From CAZEZY01 sp964516635 (GTDB taxonomy: Bacteria > Pseudomonadota > Gammaproteobacteria > Burkholderiales > Burkholderiaceae_C), in NCBI GenBank assembly GCA_964516635.1, contig CAZEZY010000034.1, positions 1 through 19,006 of the forward strand: a stretch of 19,006 bases of DNA, written 5' to 3'. A program made the position numbers and the translations under genes. Below, one piece after another: positions 1 to 7,099 of this stretch (the first letter of the stretch is position 1; every line of letters starts with the position of its first letter). The notes under the pieces are model-generated. The model was not told where the DNA came from, did not search any database, and saw only the letters and a list, made by a program, of their open reading frames with translations.

Positions 1-32
1 GCAGCGGCGGTGATGAGGGTGCGTCGTTGCAT
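1..32 (-). CDS. Start of an exported protein, cut by the window edge
   Basis: Only the first ten codons are visible, reading MQRRTLITAA. The ATG lies at 32-30 and is preceded by a clear AGGAG (43-39) with a 6-nt spacer, so this is a real translation start. The double arginine followed by hydrophobic residues looks like the start of a Tat or Sec signal peptide and resembles the starts of the two genes upstream (MQRRQFF and NRRSIL). The gap to the cupredoxin stop codon is only 17 nt, so it is probably the next member of the copper cluster. The function cannot be told from ten residues. Confidence 0.6.
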   Translation of the reverse strand, partial: MQRRTLITAA

Positions 33-49
33 GGGAGGCTCCTGATCGG

Positions 50-565
50 TTAGCGGCTGACGGTGATTTTGCCTGTCATGCCGGCTTCGAAGTGGCCGGG
101 AATGAGGCAGGCAAACTCGAACTCGCCGGGTCGGTTGAAGGTCCAGACGATCTCGCCCCGCTGACCTGGGTCCACATGGGCCATGTAGGGTTCGTCGTGT
201 GCCATATTGGGGTGTTTTTTCATGAGTTCGGCGTGTGCCTTCAATTCTTCGGGCGTGCCGATGACGATTTCGTGCAGCACCAGCCCGGCGTTGATGGCCA
301 CCATCCGAACGGTTTCGCCCAGCTTGACCTGAATCCGGTTGGGGGTGAAGCGCATGTCGTCGGTCATGCGGACGTTGATGGTGCGTTTGACGTCCTGGGC
401 GTCACCAGCAATGCCCCAGGGCTTCTGTTCTTTCACGACCGCTGTGTTGTGGTCATGCCGGGCACCGTGGCCGCCAGGCCCGTGGGCCCAGGCGCTGAGC
501 GGCAGGGCTGCCCCGACCAGGGCGGTGGTGAGGATTGAACGGCGGTTCCAGTCATTGAGTTTCAT
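50..565 (-). CDS. Exported cupredoxin-family copper protein (CopI-like)
   Basis: This 171-aa protein should act in the periplasm as a small type-1 copper protein that binds copper or passes electrons. Residues 1-27 form a signal peptide ending in AWA, with an NRRSIL start that is Tat-like. A short His-rich stretch follows (HGPGGHGARHDHN), then one cupredoxin domain from about residue 60 to the end. The likely type-1 ligands are the His of VLHEIVIG and the Cys, His and Met of ACLIPGHFEAGM near the C-terminus. A His-rich N-terminus in front of a cupredoxin domain recalls CopI-type copper-tolerance proteins and COG4454; that link is from family knowledge. The ATG has a GAGG about 10 nt upstream and follows the multicopper oxidase stop by 17 nt, so the two are almost certainly co-transcribed. 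An electron-transfer role for the oxidase is an inference. Confidence 0.87.
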   Translation of the reverse strand: MKLNDWNRRSILTTALVGAALPLSAWAHGPGGHGARHDHNTAVVKEQKPWGIAGDAQDVKRTINVRMTDDMRFTPNRIQVKLGETVRMVAINAGLVLHEIVIGTPEELKAHAELMKKHPNMAHDEPYMAHVDPGQRGEIVWTFNRPGEFEFACLIPGHFEAGMTGKITVSR

Positions 566-582
566 GGCAATTCATCCTCTGA

Positions 583-1983
583 TCAGTGGTGATGTCCGCT
601 GGGCTTGCGCACGGTGGACAGGCCGGTGGGCTGGGCGCTGGATGCGTCGGGGGGGCGCACTGGCTCAGGGGATGGCCCCTGGTATTCGTAAGCCACCGTC
701 CCTGGCGGGTAGGCGTAGTGGCCCGGGTCCGAGTAGTCATTGGGGGCCTGGTCGGCGCGCACCTTGAGCAGGGTGAACATGCCGCCCATGCCAATGGGCC
801 CGAATTGCCCCTGCCCCGTCATCATGGGGAAGGTGTTGGGCGGCAATTCCATCTCCATCTCCTTCATGTCGTACATGCCGCGTTCGCCCATGACCATGTA
901 GTCGGGCACGAGTTCCTGGATTTTCCCGACCACACCCCGGTGATCCACGCCGATCATGGTGGGGGCGTCGTGGCCCATGGGCCCCATGGCGTGGTGGCTC
1001 TTGTGGCAGTGCATGGCCCAGTCGCCGGGTTCGTCGGCGATGAACTCGATCTGCCGCATCTGGCCGACCGCCACGTCCACCGTCACTTCGGGCCAGCGGG
1101 CACTCTTGGGCACCGGGCCACCATCGGTACCGGTCACTTCAAATTCGATGCCGTGGATGTGGATGGGGTGGTTGGTCATGGTGAGGTTGCCCACCCGCAC
1201 CCGCACCCGGTCATTGAGGCGGGCCACCAGCGGGTCAAGACCGGGGAACATGCGGCTGTTCCAGGCCCAGATGTTGAAGTCCAGCATGGTGTTGATGTTG
1301 GGCGTCTTCGCGCCGGGCTCCACGTCGAAGGCGTTGAGCAGGAAGCAGTAGTCGCGGTCCACCTCGTGGATGAGCGGGTGCTGCCCCTTGGGGTGCGTGA
1401 CCCAGAAACCCATCATGCCCATGGCCATCTGCACGGCCTCGTCGGCATGCGGGTGGTACATGAAGGTGCCCGGGCGACGGGCCTCGAACTCGTACACATA
1501 GGTCTTGCCCACGGGGATGGCGGGCTGGTTCACGCCACTCACCCCGTCCATGCCGGCGGGCAGTCGCTGGCCATGCCAGTGGATGGAGGTGGGCTCGGGC
1601 AGGCGGTTGGTGACGAACAGGCGCACACGGTCGCCTTCCACCACCTCGATGGTGGGGCCCGGGCTCTGGCCGTTGTAGCCCCACATGTTGACGTCAAAGC
1701 CGGGCGCCACTTCGCGGATCACGGGTTCGGCCACCAGGTGGAACTCCTTGACGCCGTGGTTCATGCGGAAGGGCAGGGTCCAGCCGTTGAGCGTGACCAC
1801 CGGGCGGTACGGCCGCCCGGCGCCGGTGACCCCGGGGGGCGTCCAGGGTGGGGCGGTTTCGGGGCCGGTGGCCAGGACCGGTTCGGGCAGGCCGATCAGG
1901 GCCGCGCGGCTCACGCTGGCCGAGGCGGCTGCCGTGAATGCGCCTGCCACCAGGGCGCGCTGGAAGAATTGACGGCGTTGCAT
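583..1983 (-). CDS. Tat-exported two-domain multicopper oxidase with a Met-rich C-terminal tail
   Basis: This 466-aa protein is probably a periplasmic copper-dependent oxidase of the laccase/CueO superfamily, which may oxidise Cu(I) or phenolics at the expense of O2. The start RRQFFQRA plus a hydrophobic stretch ending SRA is a Tat signal. All four copper motifs are present: HWHG (135-138), HPH (177-179), HPIHIHG (272-278) and HCH at 325-327 with H331 and M336, the usual type-1 spacing. Only 93 residues separate the second and third motifs, so the middle cupredoxin domain of CueO-type enzymes is missing and the layout is two-domain. About 130 residues follow the type-1 site; they are rich in Met (MYDMKEMEMEL, PMMTGQG) and end in HHH. 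The start is 2 nt after the TolC-like gene stop, and its AAAGGA ribosome site lies inside that gene. The context favours copper tolerance; the substrate is not shown. Confidence 0.9.
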   Translation of the reverse strand: MQRRQFFQRALVAGAFTAAASASVSRAALIGLPEPVLATGPETAPPWTPPGVTGAGRPYRPVVTLNGWTLPFRMNHGVKEFHLVAEPVIREVAPGFDVNMWGYNGQSPGPTIEVVEGDRVRLFVTNRLPEPTSIHWHGQRLPAGMDGVSGVNQPAIPVGKTYVYEFEARRPGTFMYHPHADEAVQMAMGMMGFWVTHPKGQHPLIHEVDRDYCFLLNAFDVEPGAKTPNINTMLDFNIWAWNSRMFPGLDPLVARLNDRVRVRVGNLTMTNHPIHIHGIEFEVTGTDGGPVPKSARWPEVTVDVAVGQMRQIEFIADEPGDWAMHCHKSHHAMGPMGHDAPTMIGVDHRGVVGKIQELVPDYMVMGERGMYDMKEMEMELPPNTFPMMTGQGQFGPIGMGGMFTLLKVRADQAPNDYSDPGHYAYPPGTVAYEYQGPSPEPVRPPDASSAQPTGLSTVRKPSGHHH

Positions 1984-1985
1984 GG

Positions 1986-3221
1986 TCAGTGTCCTTTGTC
2001 TGGTGCGGGAGCAATGGCGCTGGCCCCCGGGCCGTTGCCGGTGTAGGGCAGGCCGTCGAGAACGGCACGCAAGTCAGCCTGCGCCAGGGTGGCATTCAGT
2101 CGAGCCTGCTGCAGGGCCTGGGTGGCCTGCAGACGGGTGCGCGTGGCAGCCAGCAAGTCCCAGGTGCTTTTGAACATGCCGTTGTAGCGTTGCAGCATGT
2201 CCTCTTCCAGCGCGGTCATCAGGCGCTGGGTTTCGAGCGCCTGACGTTCCAGCAAGGCTTGAGCCGTCTGCCAGGCGCTGAACGCCACGCGCACGTCCCG
2301 GCGAATGCGACGTTCCAGGGCATCGGCTTCCAACTGCATATCCAGGGCTTTGTCCCAGCTGTGGGGCCAGCGGGGGGGTGTGCGTAGGCTGGGAAGCCCC
2401 TGAGGCAGGCTGGTGGCTGGATCCGGTTCGGTGGCCTCGCGCACGGCATTGCGCAAGGGATCCAGCGAGCCCGTCGCCTGCATCGCCCAGCGAACCTGCT
2501 GCGACAGCAAAGGCCAGGCAGGATGCCGCTGCAGGGCCTGCGTTTCCAGTGTTTGAAGATCCGCGAGATCGGGTCTGGGTTCGATGTCGGGCAAGGCCGA
2601 AGGCAGGCGCTGGGCCAGGGTGTCGGGGCTCAGATCGGTTCCGGTGACGCGCCAGAGTTCAAGGACGGCGGCGTGCACCTGATGCTCGGCCACCCGCCAC
2701 AGGGCTTGCGCATCGAGCAGGGTGAGCGCTTCGCGTTGTTGCCGGGCGGCGGGCCAGTTGCCTACCCGGGCCATCCGCAAAGCCAGTTCGTGACCGGCTT
2801 CGGCCGACTGCACGATCTGTCGATGCAGGGTGAGCTGCTGTCGGGCCGCCAGGGCCTGCCACCAGGCGCGCTCCACCTGAAGGGCGAGTTCGCGCTGTCG
2901 CATCTGGAGTTGAGCCCTTTCCAGGTCGTTCAGGCCAGGGCGAGCCAGCCACCCTGGATGCAGGCGCTGGGCGCTGACGATCGCTTCGGTCAGGGTCCAT
3001 GGTGGTTGAGTGGGGGCATTGGCCCCCTCATTGGTCGGCCGATGTTCGGCTTCCCACTGAAGGACATCGATATGACCACGTTCAAACTGACCCACCGCAT
3101 CGTTGGCTTCCCGCCAGTCAGTGATACCCCCGATGGGCGTGGTCGCGGGTTGGGACAGAACCCCGGTGCTCAGACCCAGCAGGGCCGATGCGATGAGCCC
3201 CTTGGAGGGCAGTTTAGGCAT
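1986..3221 (-). CDS. TolC-family protein, CzcC-like, possibly without barrel strands
   Basis: This exported protein of 411 aa has a signal peptide (GLIASALLGLSTGVLSQ) and is dominated by long, Gln/Ala/Leu-rich amphipathic helices in two repeats, as in TolC outer-membrane factors. The C-terminal part RYNGMFKSTWDLLAATRTRL and the following helix are typical of the family. An in-frame ATG at 3242 exists but has no ribosome site, whereas the ATG at 3221 has TGGAG 7 nt upstream, so 3221 is preferred. The stretches where TolC proteins carry their paired beta strands look shortened: about residues 75-110 pass from helix to helix, and the equivalent in the second repeat is a Pro-rich linker. No HlyD-type adaptor or RND pump is present nearby. 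It sits between a CzcI-like gene and the multicopper oxidase. It could be an efflux channel or a purely periplasmic helical relative. Confidence 0.82.
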   Translation of the reverse strand: MPKLPSKGLIASALLGLSTGVLSQPATTPIGGITDWREANDAVGQFERGHIDVLQWEAEHRPTNEGANAPTQPPWTLTEAIVSAQRLHPGWLARPGLNDLERAQLQMRQRELALQVERAWWQALAARQQLTLHRQIVQSAEAGHELALRMARVGNWPAARQQREALTLLDAQALWRVAEHQVHAAVLELWRVTGTDLSPDTLAQRLPSALPDIEPRPDLADLQTLETQALQRHPAWPLLSQQVRWAMQATGSLDPLRNAVREATEPDPATSLPQGLPSLRTPPRWPHSWDKALDMQLEADALERRIRRDVRVAFSAWQTAQALLERQALETQRLMTALEEDMLQRYNGMFKSTWDLLAATRTRLQATQALQQARLNATLAQADLRAVLDGLPYTGNGPGASAIAPAPDKGH

Positions 3222-3260
3222 GAAAACACTCCAGAAACGCATTCAGACACGCGCCCAACA

Positions 3261-3272
3261 GGCCGATCGGCC
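3261..3272. repeat. Perfect 12-bp palindrome before the TolC-like gene
   Basis: GGCCGATCGGCC lies in the 80-nt gap between the CzcI-like stop and the TolC-like start. It is fully self-complementary and could be an operator or a minor RNA hairpin. It does not extend beyond 12 bp and is not followed by a T-run, so it is not a normal terminator. In GC-rich DNA it may be chance. Confidence 0.3.
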
Positions 3273-3301
3273 AGGATTTGGACGCACTGAGGGTATGGAG
3301 G

Positions 3302-3643
3302 TCAGCCGATGGGCGGTTTCAGGCTGGGCGGCAGCGCAATGCTGGTGACCCATTCGGTCATGCCCCTGGGCGTGTGCCGGGGCGCTTCGGCAAAGGGTGT
3401 CTGCCCCATGGACGCGGTCCAGAGGGCGTTGTGGCACACATCACACAACAGGCACAGGCCGTGATGCCCATGGTCGTGGGCAGGGCTGTGAAGCAGTGAT
3501 GCCGGTTCGTCTGACAGGCCATGACACGGCAAGTGCTGGGCAGGCGGCTCGGGCCAGTCCACCATCTGCAGGGCCATGGCATCCGCTGCCCACAACCTGA
3601 ACGGCAGGAGCATGACGAACAGAACCAGAATCCAGCGTCGCAT
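3302..3643 (-). CDS. Small exported His/Cys-rich protein, CzcI-like
   Basis: This 113-aa protein has an N-terminal signal peptide (MRRWILVLFVMLLPFRLWA, cut near AWAAD) and a mature part with likely metal ligands. These include a CHG motif near residue 40, then HSPAHDHGHHGLC, then LCDVCH, giving a dense patch of His and Cys. The C-terminus is Pro-rich (LPPSLKPPIG). The size, the start and the His/Cys patch resemble CzcI-type proteins, which precede czcC in metal-resistance operons; here too the next gene is TolC/CzcC-like. Sequence similarity outside these features is low, so the assignment is tentative. No clear Shine-Dalgarno is visible, and the gap to the upstream 97-aa gene is 24 nt. A periplasmic metal-sensing or binding role is inferred. 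Confidence 0.7.
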   Translation of the reverse strand: MRRWILVLFVMLLPFRLWAADAMALQMVDWPEPPAQHLPCHGLSDEPASLLHSPAHDHGHHGLCLLCDVCHNALWTASMGQTPFAEAPRHTPRGMTEWVTSIALPPSLKPPIG

Positions 3644-3667
3644 GGTCGATGGATGGTGATGCGGCGT

Positions 3668-3961
3668 TTAAGTTCCGGCAGGGGCCTGAAGGCGCAGCCG
3701 GGCTTTGTCGAGCCAGAGCTGGAGGCTGTCGATCAGGTCTTTCTGGCTGAAGGAGCAGCTTTCTTCGGCGAAGAGGGCACTGGACTCGAGGCGGTCCAGC
3801 AGGTTGTGCCAGACGTCGCTGAAAGCGGGGGGGAGTTCGTTCAGGAGGCTGTGCGGCACTTGCCGGCTGGTCTCCACGAATCGGCCCAGCGCCAACTGTC
3901 CGGCGCGAAAGGCGTCCAGTTGTTGCTGGAGCGCCGTCAAGGTCAACGGATGGTCGTTCAT
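3668..3961 (-). CDS. Hypothetical helical protein of 97 aa
   Basis: I do not recognise this protein. The proposed start, MNDHPLTLTALQQQLD, lies 8 nt after the stop of the MFS gene, and the stop is TAA. The reading frame stays open far upstream, antiparallel to nothing but in another frame of the MFS gene; that extension is rejected because the MFS frame is clearly real. The protein has no signal peptide and no membrane segment. It is mostly amphipathic helix with two Trp and a single Cys, and looks like a small cytosolic helical bundle. There is no strong ribosome site, so translation is probably coupled to the MFS gene. Its position between the exporter and the CzcI-like gene suggests it belongs to the cluster, without showing what it does. 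Confidence 0.65.
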   Translation of the reverse strand: MNDHPLTLTALQQQLDAFRAGQLALGRFVETSRQVPHSLLNELPPAFSDVWHNLLDRLESSALFAEESCSFSQKDLIDSLQLWLDKARLRLQAPAGT

Positions 3962-3969
3962 GGCTGGGC

Positions 3970-5166
3970 CTAGATGCGGGTGGGACCAGGGGGTCTGGGG
4001 CTCCAGCGGGGCAGCAGGGTGAGGGCGCTGACCAGCACGAACAGCGCGCCCAGCCAGGGCAGATGGACGAAACCCGTGAAGGGAATGGCCGCTCCACCCA
4101 GCGCTGCCCCGATGGCGGTTCCAATGTACACCATGGAGGCATTGACACTCATGAGCATGGGGGTTTGGCCCTTGCCCATCTCGGCGATGCGAGACTGCTG
4201 GGGCGTCATCATGCTGAAGCCACAGACCGCCCAGAGGGTGAACAGCGCCACGGTGAGCCCCAGATGGCCTGCCACCAGCGGCACCAGACACATGCAGACC
4301 AGCAAGGTGTGGACCTGCCAACGCAGAGAGCGGTGCGGCCCGAAGGTGTCGCTGGCCCACCCGCCGAGCAGTGTGCCCACCACCCCACCCAGGCCGATGG
4401 CCATCAGGGACCAGCTCAGCTGCGACGCGGTGAGCGGATTCATGGCCAGCTGGATCGGCCCCATGTAGGCCGACACCACGAAAATGCCACAGAAGTACAA
4501 CAGCGTGAGGCTGAGGGTGAGCACGACCTCTCGCTGGCGCATCAGTTGTCCCAGGCCCGCAAAGCCTTCGCTGGCACCGCCCACCTGGCGAGGGACATAA
4601 CGAGCGACCAGGACCCACATGAGCAGCCCGAAGCTGCCCACGGCGATCAGAGGCCAGCGCCAGCCCAGTTCGAGCCCGAGCCACGCCCCGACCGGCATGC
4701 CCAGCACGTAGCTCAGACTCATGCCCAGAAACGTGCGAGACAGGGCCTTGCCGCGTTGCTGGGGCGCGACCAGTGCCACGGCCACGCCAGCCGCCACCGG
4801 GGTGAACACCGCTCCCATGCCCATGAGCACGCGCCCCGCCATGAGGGTGGTGAGGTTGGGCGCAAGGGCGCTGACCCATGCCCCCACCGTGAACAGCCCC
4901 AGTGCCAGCAGCATCAGGCGTTGTCTGGCCCATGAACCGGTGCGCCACATGATGAGGGGGGCCAGCAGGGCATTGGCCAGGGCGTAGGCCGTCATGGTCT
5001 GACCGGCGGCACTCACGCTGACGCCCAGTCCCTCGGACAGGGGGCCCAGGTAGCCCGCGAGGCCGAAGGCCCCGGTTCCGATCACGAAATTGCAGAACGC
5101 AAACAGCCACAGCACCGGTGGCGGTGCGGTGGCGGGGTTCGGGGATTCGGCGGCGCCAGCAGACAT
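3970..5166 (-). CDS. MFS transporter, DHA1 / AraJ-like exporter
   Basis: This 398-aa inner-membrane protein shows about twelve hydrophobic segments in two halves, with the usual charged central loop near residues 195-210 (RYVPRQVGGASEGFAG). The length fits the DHA1 drug/sugar exporter group. The fifth helix carries GMSLSYVLGMPVGAWLG, matching the antiporter motif C region of AraJ-like exporters. The motif A loop after helix 2 is degenerate (WRTGSWARQR). The substrate is unknown. No Shine-Dalgarno precedes the ATG, but TATGAT lies 8 nt upstream, which suggests its own promoter and a leaderless message. It is the first gene of the minus-strand cluster that continues into the TolC-like and copper genes; whether it is functionally part of that system is open. 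Confidence 0.88.
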   Translation of the reverse strand: MSAGAAESPNPATAPPPVLWLFAFCNFVIGTGAFGLAGYLGPLSEGLGVSVSAAGQTMTAYALANALLAPLIMWRTGSWARQRLMLLALGLFTVGAWVSALAPNLTTLMAGRVLMGMGAVFTPVAAGVAVALVAPQQRGKALSRTFLGMSLSYVLGMPVGAWLGLELGWRWPLIAVGSFGLLMWVLVARYVPRQVGGASEGFAGLGQLMRQREVVLTLSLTLLYFCGIFVVSAYMGPIQLAMNPLTASQLSWSLMAIGLGGVVGTLLGGWASDTFGPHRSLRWQVHTLLVCMCLVPLVAGHLGLTVALFTLWAVCGFSMMTPQQSRIAEMGKGQTPMLMSVNASMVYIGTAIGAALGGAAIPFTGFVHLPWLGALFVLVSALTLLPRWSPRPPGPTRI

Positions 5167-5174
5167 GGACCGCC

Positions 5175-5180
5175 ATCATA
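5175..5180 (-). promoter_or_regulatory. Candidate -10 element of a leaderless MFS transcript
   Basis: TATGAT, one base from the sigma-70 consensus, ends 8 nt before the MFS ATG. Transcription would start at or next to the start codon, matching the lack of a Shine-Dalgarno. No convincing -35 is seen 16-18 nt further upstream. Confidence 0.45.
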
Positions 5181-5181
5181 G

Positions 5182-5199
5182 GCGCGGCGCGCACCGCGC
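5182..5199 (-). other. GC-rich hairpin after the aap operon
   Basis: GCGCGG and CCGCGC pair around a 6-nt loop in the 62-nt gap between the aapP stop and the MFS start. No T-run follows on either strand, so it is not a standard intrinsic terminator, but it could weaken read-through from aap. The surrounding CpG-rich sequence makes chance pairing likely. Confidence 0.25.
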
Positions 5200-5228
5200 G
5201 CTGGCGCGGGCGCGACTCCTCAGGCGCC

Positions 5229-5972
5229 TCAGTGGCCGAGGATCTTGGACAGGAAGTCCTTGCTGCGCTCGTTCTGCGGGTTGTTGAAGAACTCGGTGGG
5301 CGTGTTCTGTTCCACGATCTGACCCTGGTCCATGAAGATCACGCGGTCGGCCACCGCCTTCGCAAACCCCATTTCGTGGGTCACGCACAGCATGGTGATG
5401 CCCTGGTTGGCCAGCTCGATCATCACGTCCAGCACTTCCTTGATCATCTCGGGATCGAGGGCCGAGGTGGGCTCGTCGAACAGCATGATCTTGGGCGTGA
5501 GGCACAGCGCCCGGGCGATGGCCACCCGTTGCTGCTGGCCGCCAGACAGTTGCAAGGGGTACTTTTTCGCCTGCTCGGCAATACGCACCCGCTCAAGCTG
5601 CTGCATGGCACGCTCTTCCGCTTCCTTCTTGGGCATCTTGCCCACCCACATGGGCGACAGCGTCAGGTTCTCGAGCACGGTCAGGTGGGGGAACAGGTTG
5701 AACTGCTGGAACACCATGCCGACCTCGCGGCGCACCTGATCAATCGCCTTGATGTCATCGGTGAGTTCGACGCCATCGACGATGATGTTCCCTTCCTGGT
5801 GTTCCTCGAGCCGGTTGACGCAGCGGATCAGCGTGGACTTGCCCGAGCCCGAGGGGCCGCAGATCACGATGCGTTCGCCTCTGGCCACGTCGAGATTGAC
5901 ATCACGCAGCACGTGGAAGTCGTTGCCGTACCACTTGTTGACGTTCTTGAATTGAATGATGGGTTCTGTCAT
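5229..5972 (-). CDS. aapP: General L-amino-acid ABC transporter, ATPase subunit AapP
   Basis: This 247-aa cytoplasmic ATPase powers uptake of polar amino acids through the AapQ/AapM channel. The motifs are complete: Walker A GPSGSGKST (39-47), Q-loop at 89-90, signature LSGGQQQR (142-149), Walker B IMLFDEP (162-168) and switch His 199. The sequence around the helical domain (LSPMWVGKMPKKEAEERAM) and the end (QNERSKDFLSKIL) are typical of AapP within the polar amino-acid family that also holds GlnQ and GltL. The ATG has GAGGA about 6 nt upstream and follows the aapM stop by 20 nt. It is the last gene of the aapJQMP operon, the usual order in alpha- and betaproteobacteria. Confidence 0.95.
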   Translation of the reverse strand: MTEPIIQFKNVNKWYGNDFHVLRDVNLDVARGERIVICGPSGSGKSTLIRCVNRLEEHQEGNIIVDGVELTDDIKAIDQVRREVGMVFQQFNLFPHLTVLENLTLSPMWVGKMPKKEAEERAMQQLERVRIAEQAKKYPLQLSGGQQQRVAIARALCLTPKIMLFDEPTSALDPEMIKEVLDVMIELANQGITMLCVTHEMGFAKAVADRVIFMDQGQIVEQNTPTEFFNNPQNERSKDFLSKILGH

Positions 5973-5992
5973 GTTGAGTCCTCACGCCCGCC

Positions 5993-7096
5993 TCAGCGGG
6001 CCTTGCTCTTGACGAGCTGTTTTTCCACCCACAGGCTGTAGCGGGACATGGCAAAGCAGATGATGAAATACACCACGGTGATGAAGAGGTAGGCCTCGAT
6101 CTTGAACGGCCGCCACTGGACTTCGGAGTTCAGGGCCAGGGTGAGCGCCCCGGTGAGTTCATAGAGCGACACGATGGTGACCAGCGAGGTGTCCTTGAAC
6201 ACCGAGATGAAGTTGTTCATCATGCTGGGCACCGTCATGGCCAGCGCCTGGGGCAGCACGATCTTGCGCTGGGTCTGCCAGTAGGTGAGGCCCAGGGTGG
6301 CCGCGGCCTCGATCTGCCCCTTGGGTATGGCCTGCAGACCGCCACGCACGATTTCGGCCATGTAGGCCGCCGCGAAGAGCGTGATCCCGATCACCACCCG
6401 CACCAGCACGTCGATGGTCATGCCTTGGGGCATGAACAGCGGGAACATGAACGAAGCCATGAACAGGATGGAGATGAGCGGCACACCGCGGATCAGTTCG
6501 ATGTACGTCACGCAGATGCTGCGGATGATGGGCAGCTGACTGCGTCGACCCAGTGCCACCACCACCGACAGGGGGAAAGCCAGGAACAGCGACAGCGTGG
6601 CCAGCAGGACCGTCAGGGGCAGACCACCCCACATGTCGGTCCGCACGGGGGTGAGACCCAGCACGCCCCCACCCATGAGGGTGAAGTAGACCGCCAACAC
6701 GCCGATCCATAAAGCGGCGAGCCATTTTTTCCAGAACATCCGCATGCAGCTCATCACCAGAGCCGCCACCATCAGCGACGTGGCCAGAAACGGCCGCCAT
6801 TGTTCTTCGAACGGGTAGCGGCCGAACAGGATGGCGCGGTATTTCTCGCCGATCACGCCCCAGCAGGCGCCCGAGCCGCGAGCGGCCTGGCAGGCATTGG
6901 CATCAATGGCAAACACGGCGTTGAACAGCCCCCATTGCGCGATGCCAGGCAGGACGTAGGCCAGCACCGCGATCACGAACACGGTCGTGAGCGTGCTGCT
7001 GGGTGAGTTGAACAGGTTCTTGCGCACCCACGCCGCGATCCCGGTCTGTTTGATCGGGGAGGGGCGCGGTGCAATCGGTGTGAACGTCTGAGGCAT
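5993..7096 (-). CDS. aapM: General L-amino-acid ABC transporter, permease AapM
   Basis: This 367-aa inner-membrane permease forms the translocation channel with AapQ. The N-terminal third has extra membrane segments and a periplasmic loop (AIDANACQAARGSGACWG with two Cys), the long form typical of AapM compared with about 220-aa HisM-type permeases. The second half carries the conserved core, with the EAA loop GQIEAAATLGLTYWQTQRK and the downstream KIVLPQAL, which contact the ATPase. The gene starts 3 nt after the aapQ stop and is followed by aapP, so the operon is tightly coupled. The motifs and length look intact. Confidence 0.93.
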   Translation of the reverse strand: MPQTFTPIAPRPSPIKQTGIAAWVRKNLFNSPSSTLTTVFVIAVLAYVLPGIAQWGLFNAVFAIDANACQAARGSGACWGVIGEKYRAILFGRYPFEEQWRPFLATSLMVAALVMSCMRMFWKKWLAALWIGVLAVYFTLMGGGVLGLTPVRTDMWGGLPLTVLLATLSLFLAFPLSVVVALGRRSQLPIIRSICVTYIELIRGVPLISILFMASFMFPLFMPQGMTIDVLVRVVIGITLFAAAYMAEIVRGGLQAIPKGQIEAAATLGLTYWQTQRKIVLPQALAMTVPSMMNNFISVFKDTSLVTIVSLYELTGALTLALNSEVQWRPFKIEAYLFITVVYFIICFAMSRYSLWVEKQLVKSKAR

Positions 7097-7099
7097 GGT

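Noticed and set aside
586..2046. Long plus-strand open frame (486 codons) opposite the multicopper oxidase
   Set aside because: It is a GC-driven shadow, rich in His, Gly and Val, with no domain and no ribosome site. The opposite strand encodes all copper motifs.
3222..3242. Upstream ATG (3242) for the TolC-like gene
   Set aside because: There is no ribosome site there. The ATG at 3221 has TGGAG at 7 nt and gives a cleaner signal peptide.
4063..4935. Plus-strand frame (290 codons) rich in His and Gln
   Set aside because: It is a shadow of the MFS gene, with no start signal or domain.
3962..5194. Extended frame upstream of the 97-aa gene, as a 508-aa protein
   Set aside because: It overlaps the MFS gene in another frame and reads as Arg/Gly/His-rich low-complexity sequence. 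Only the part after the Met at 3961 looks like a protein.
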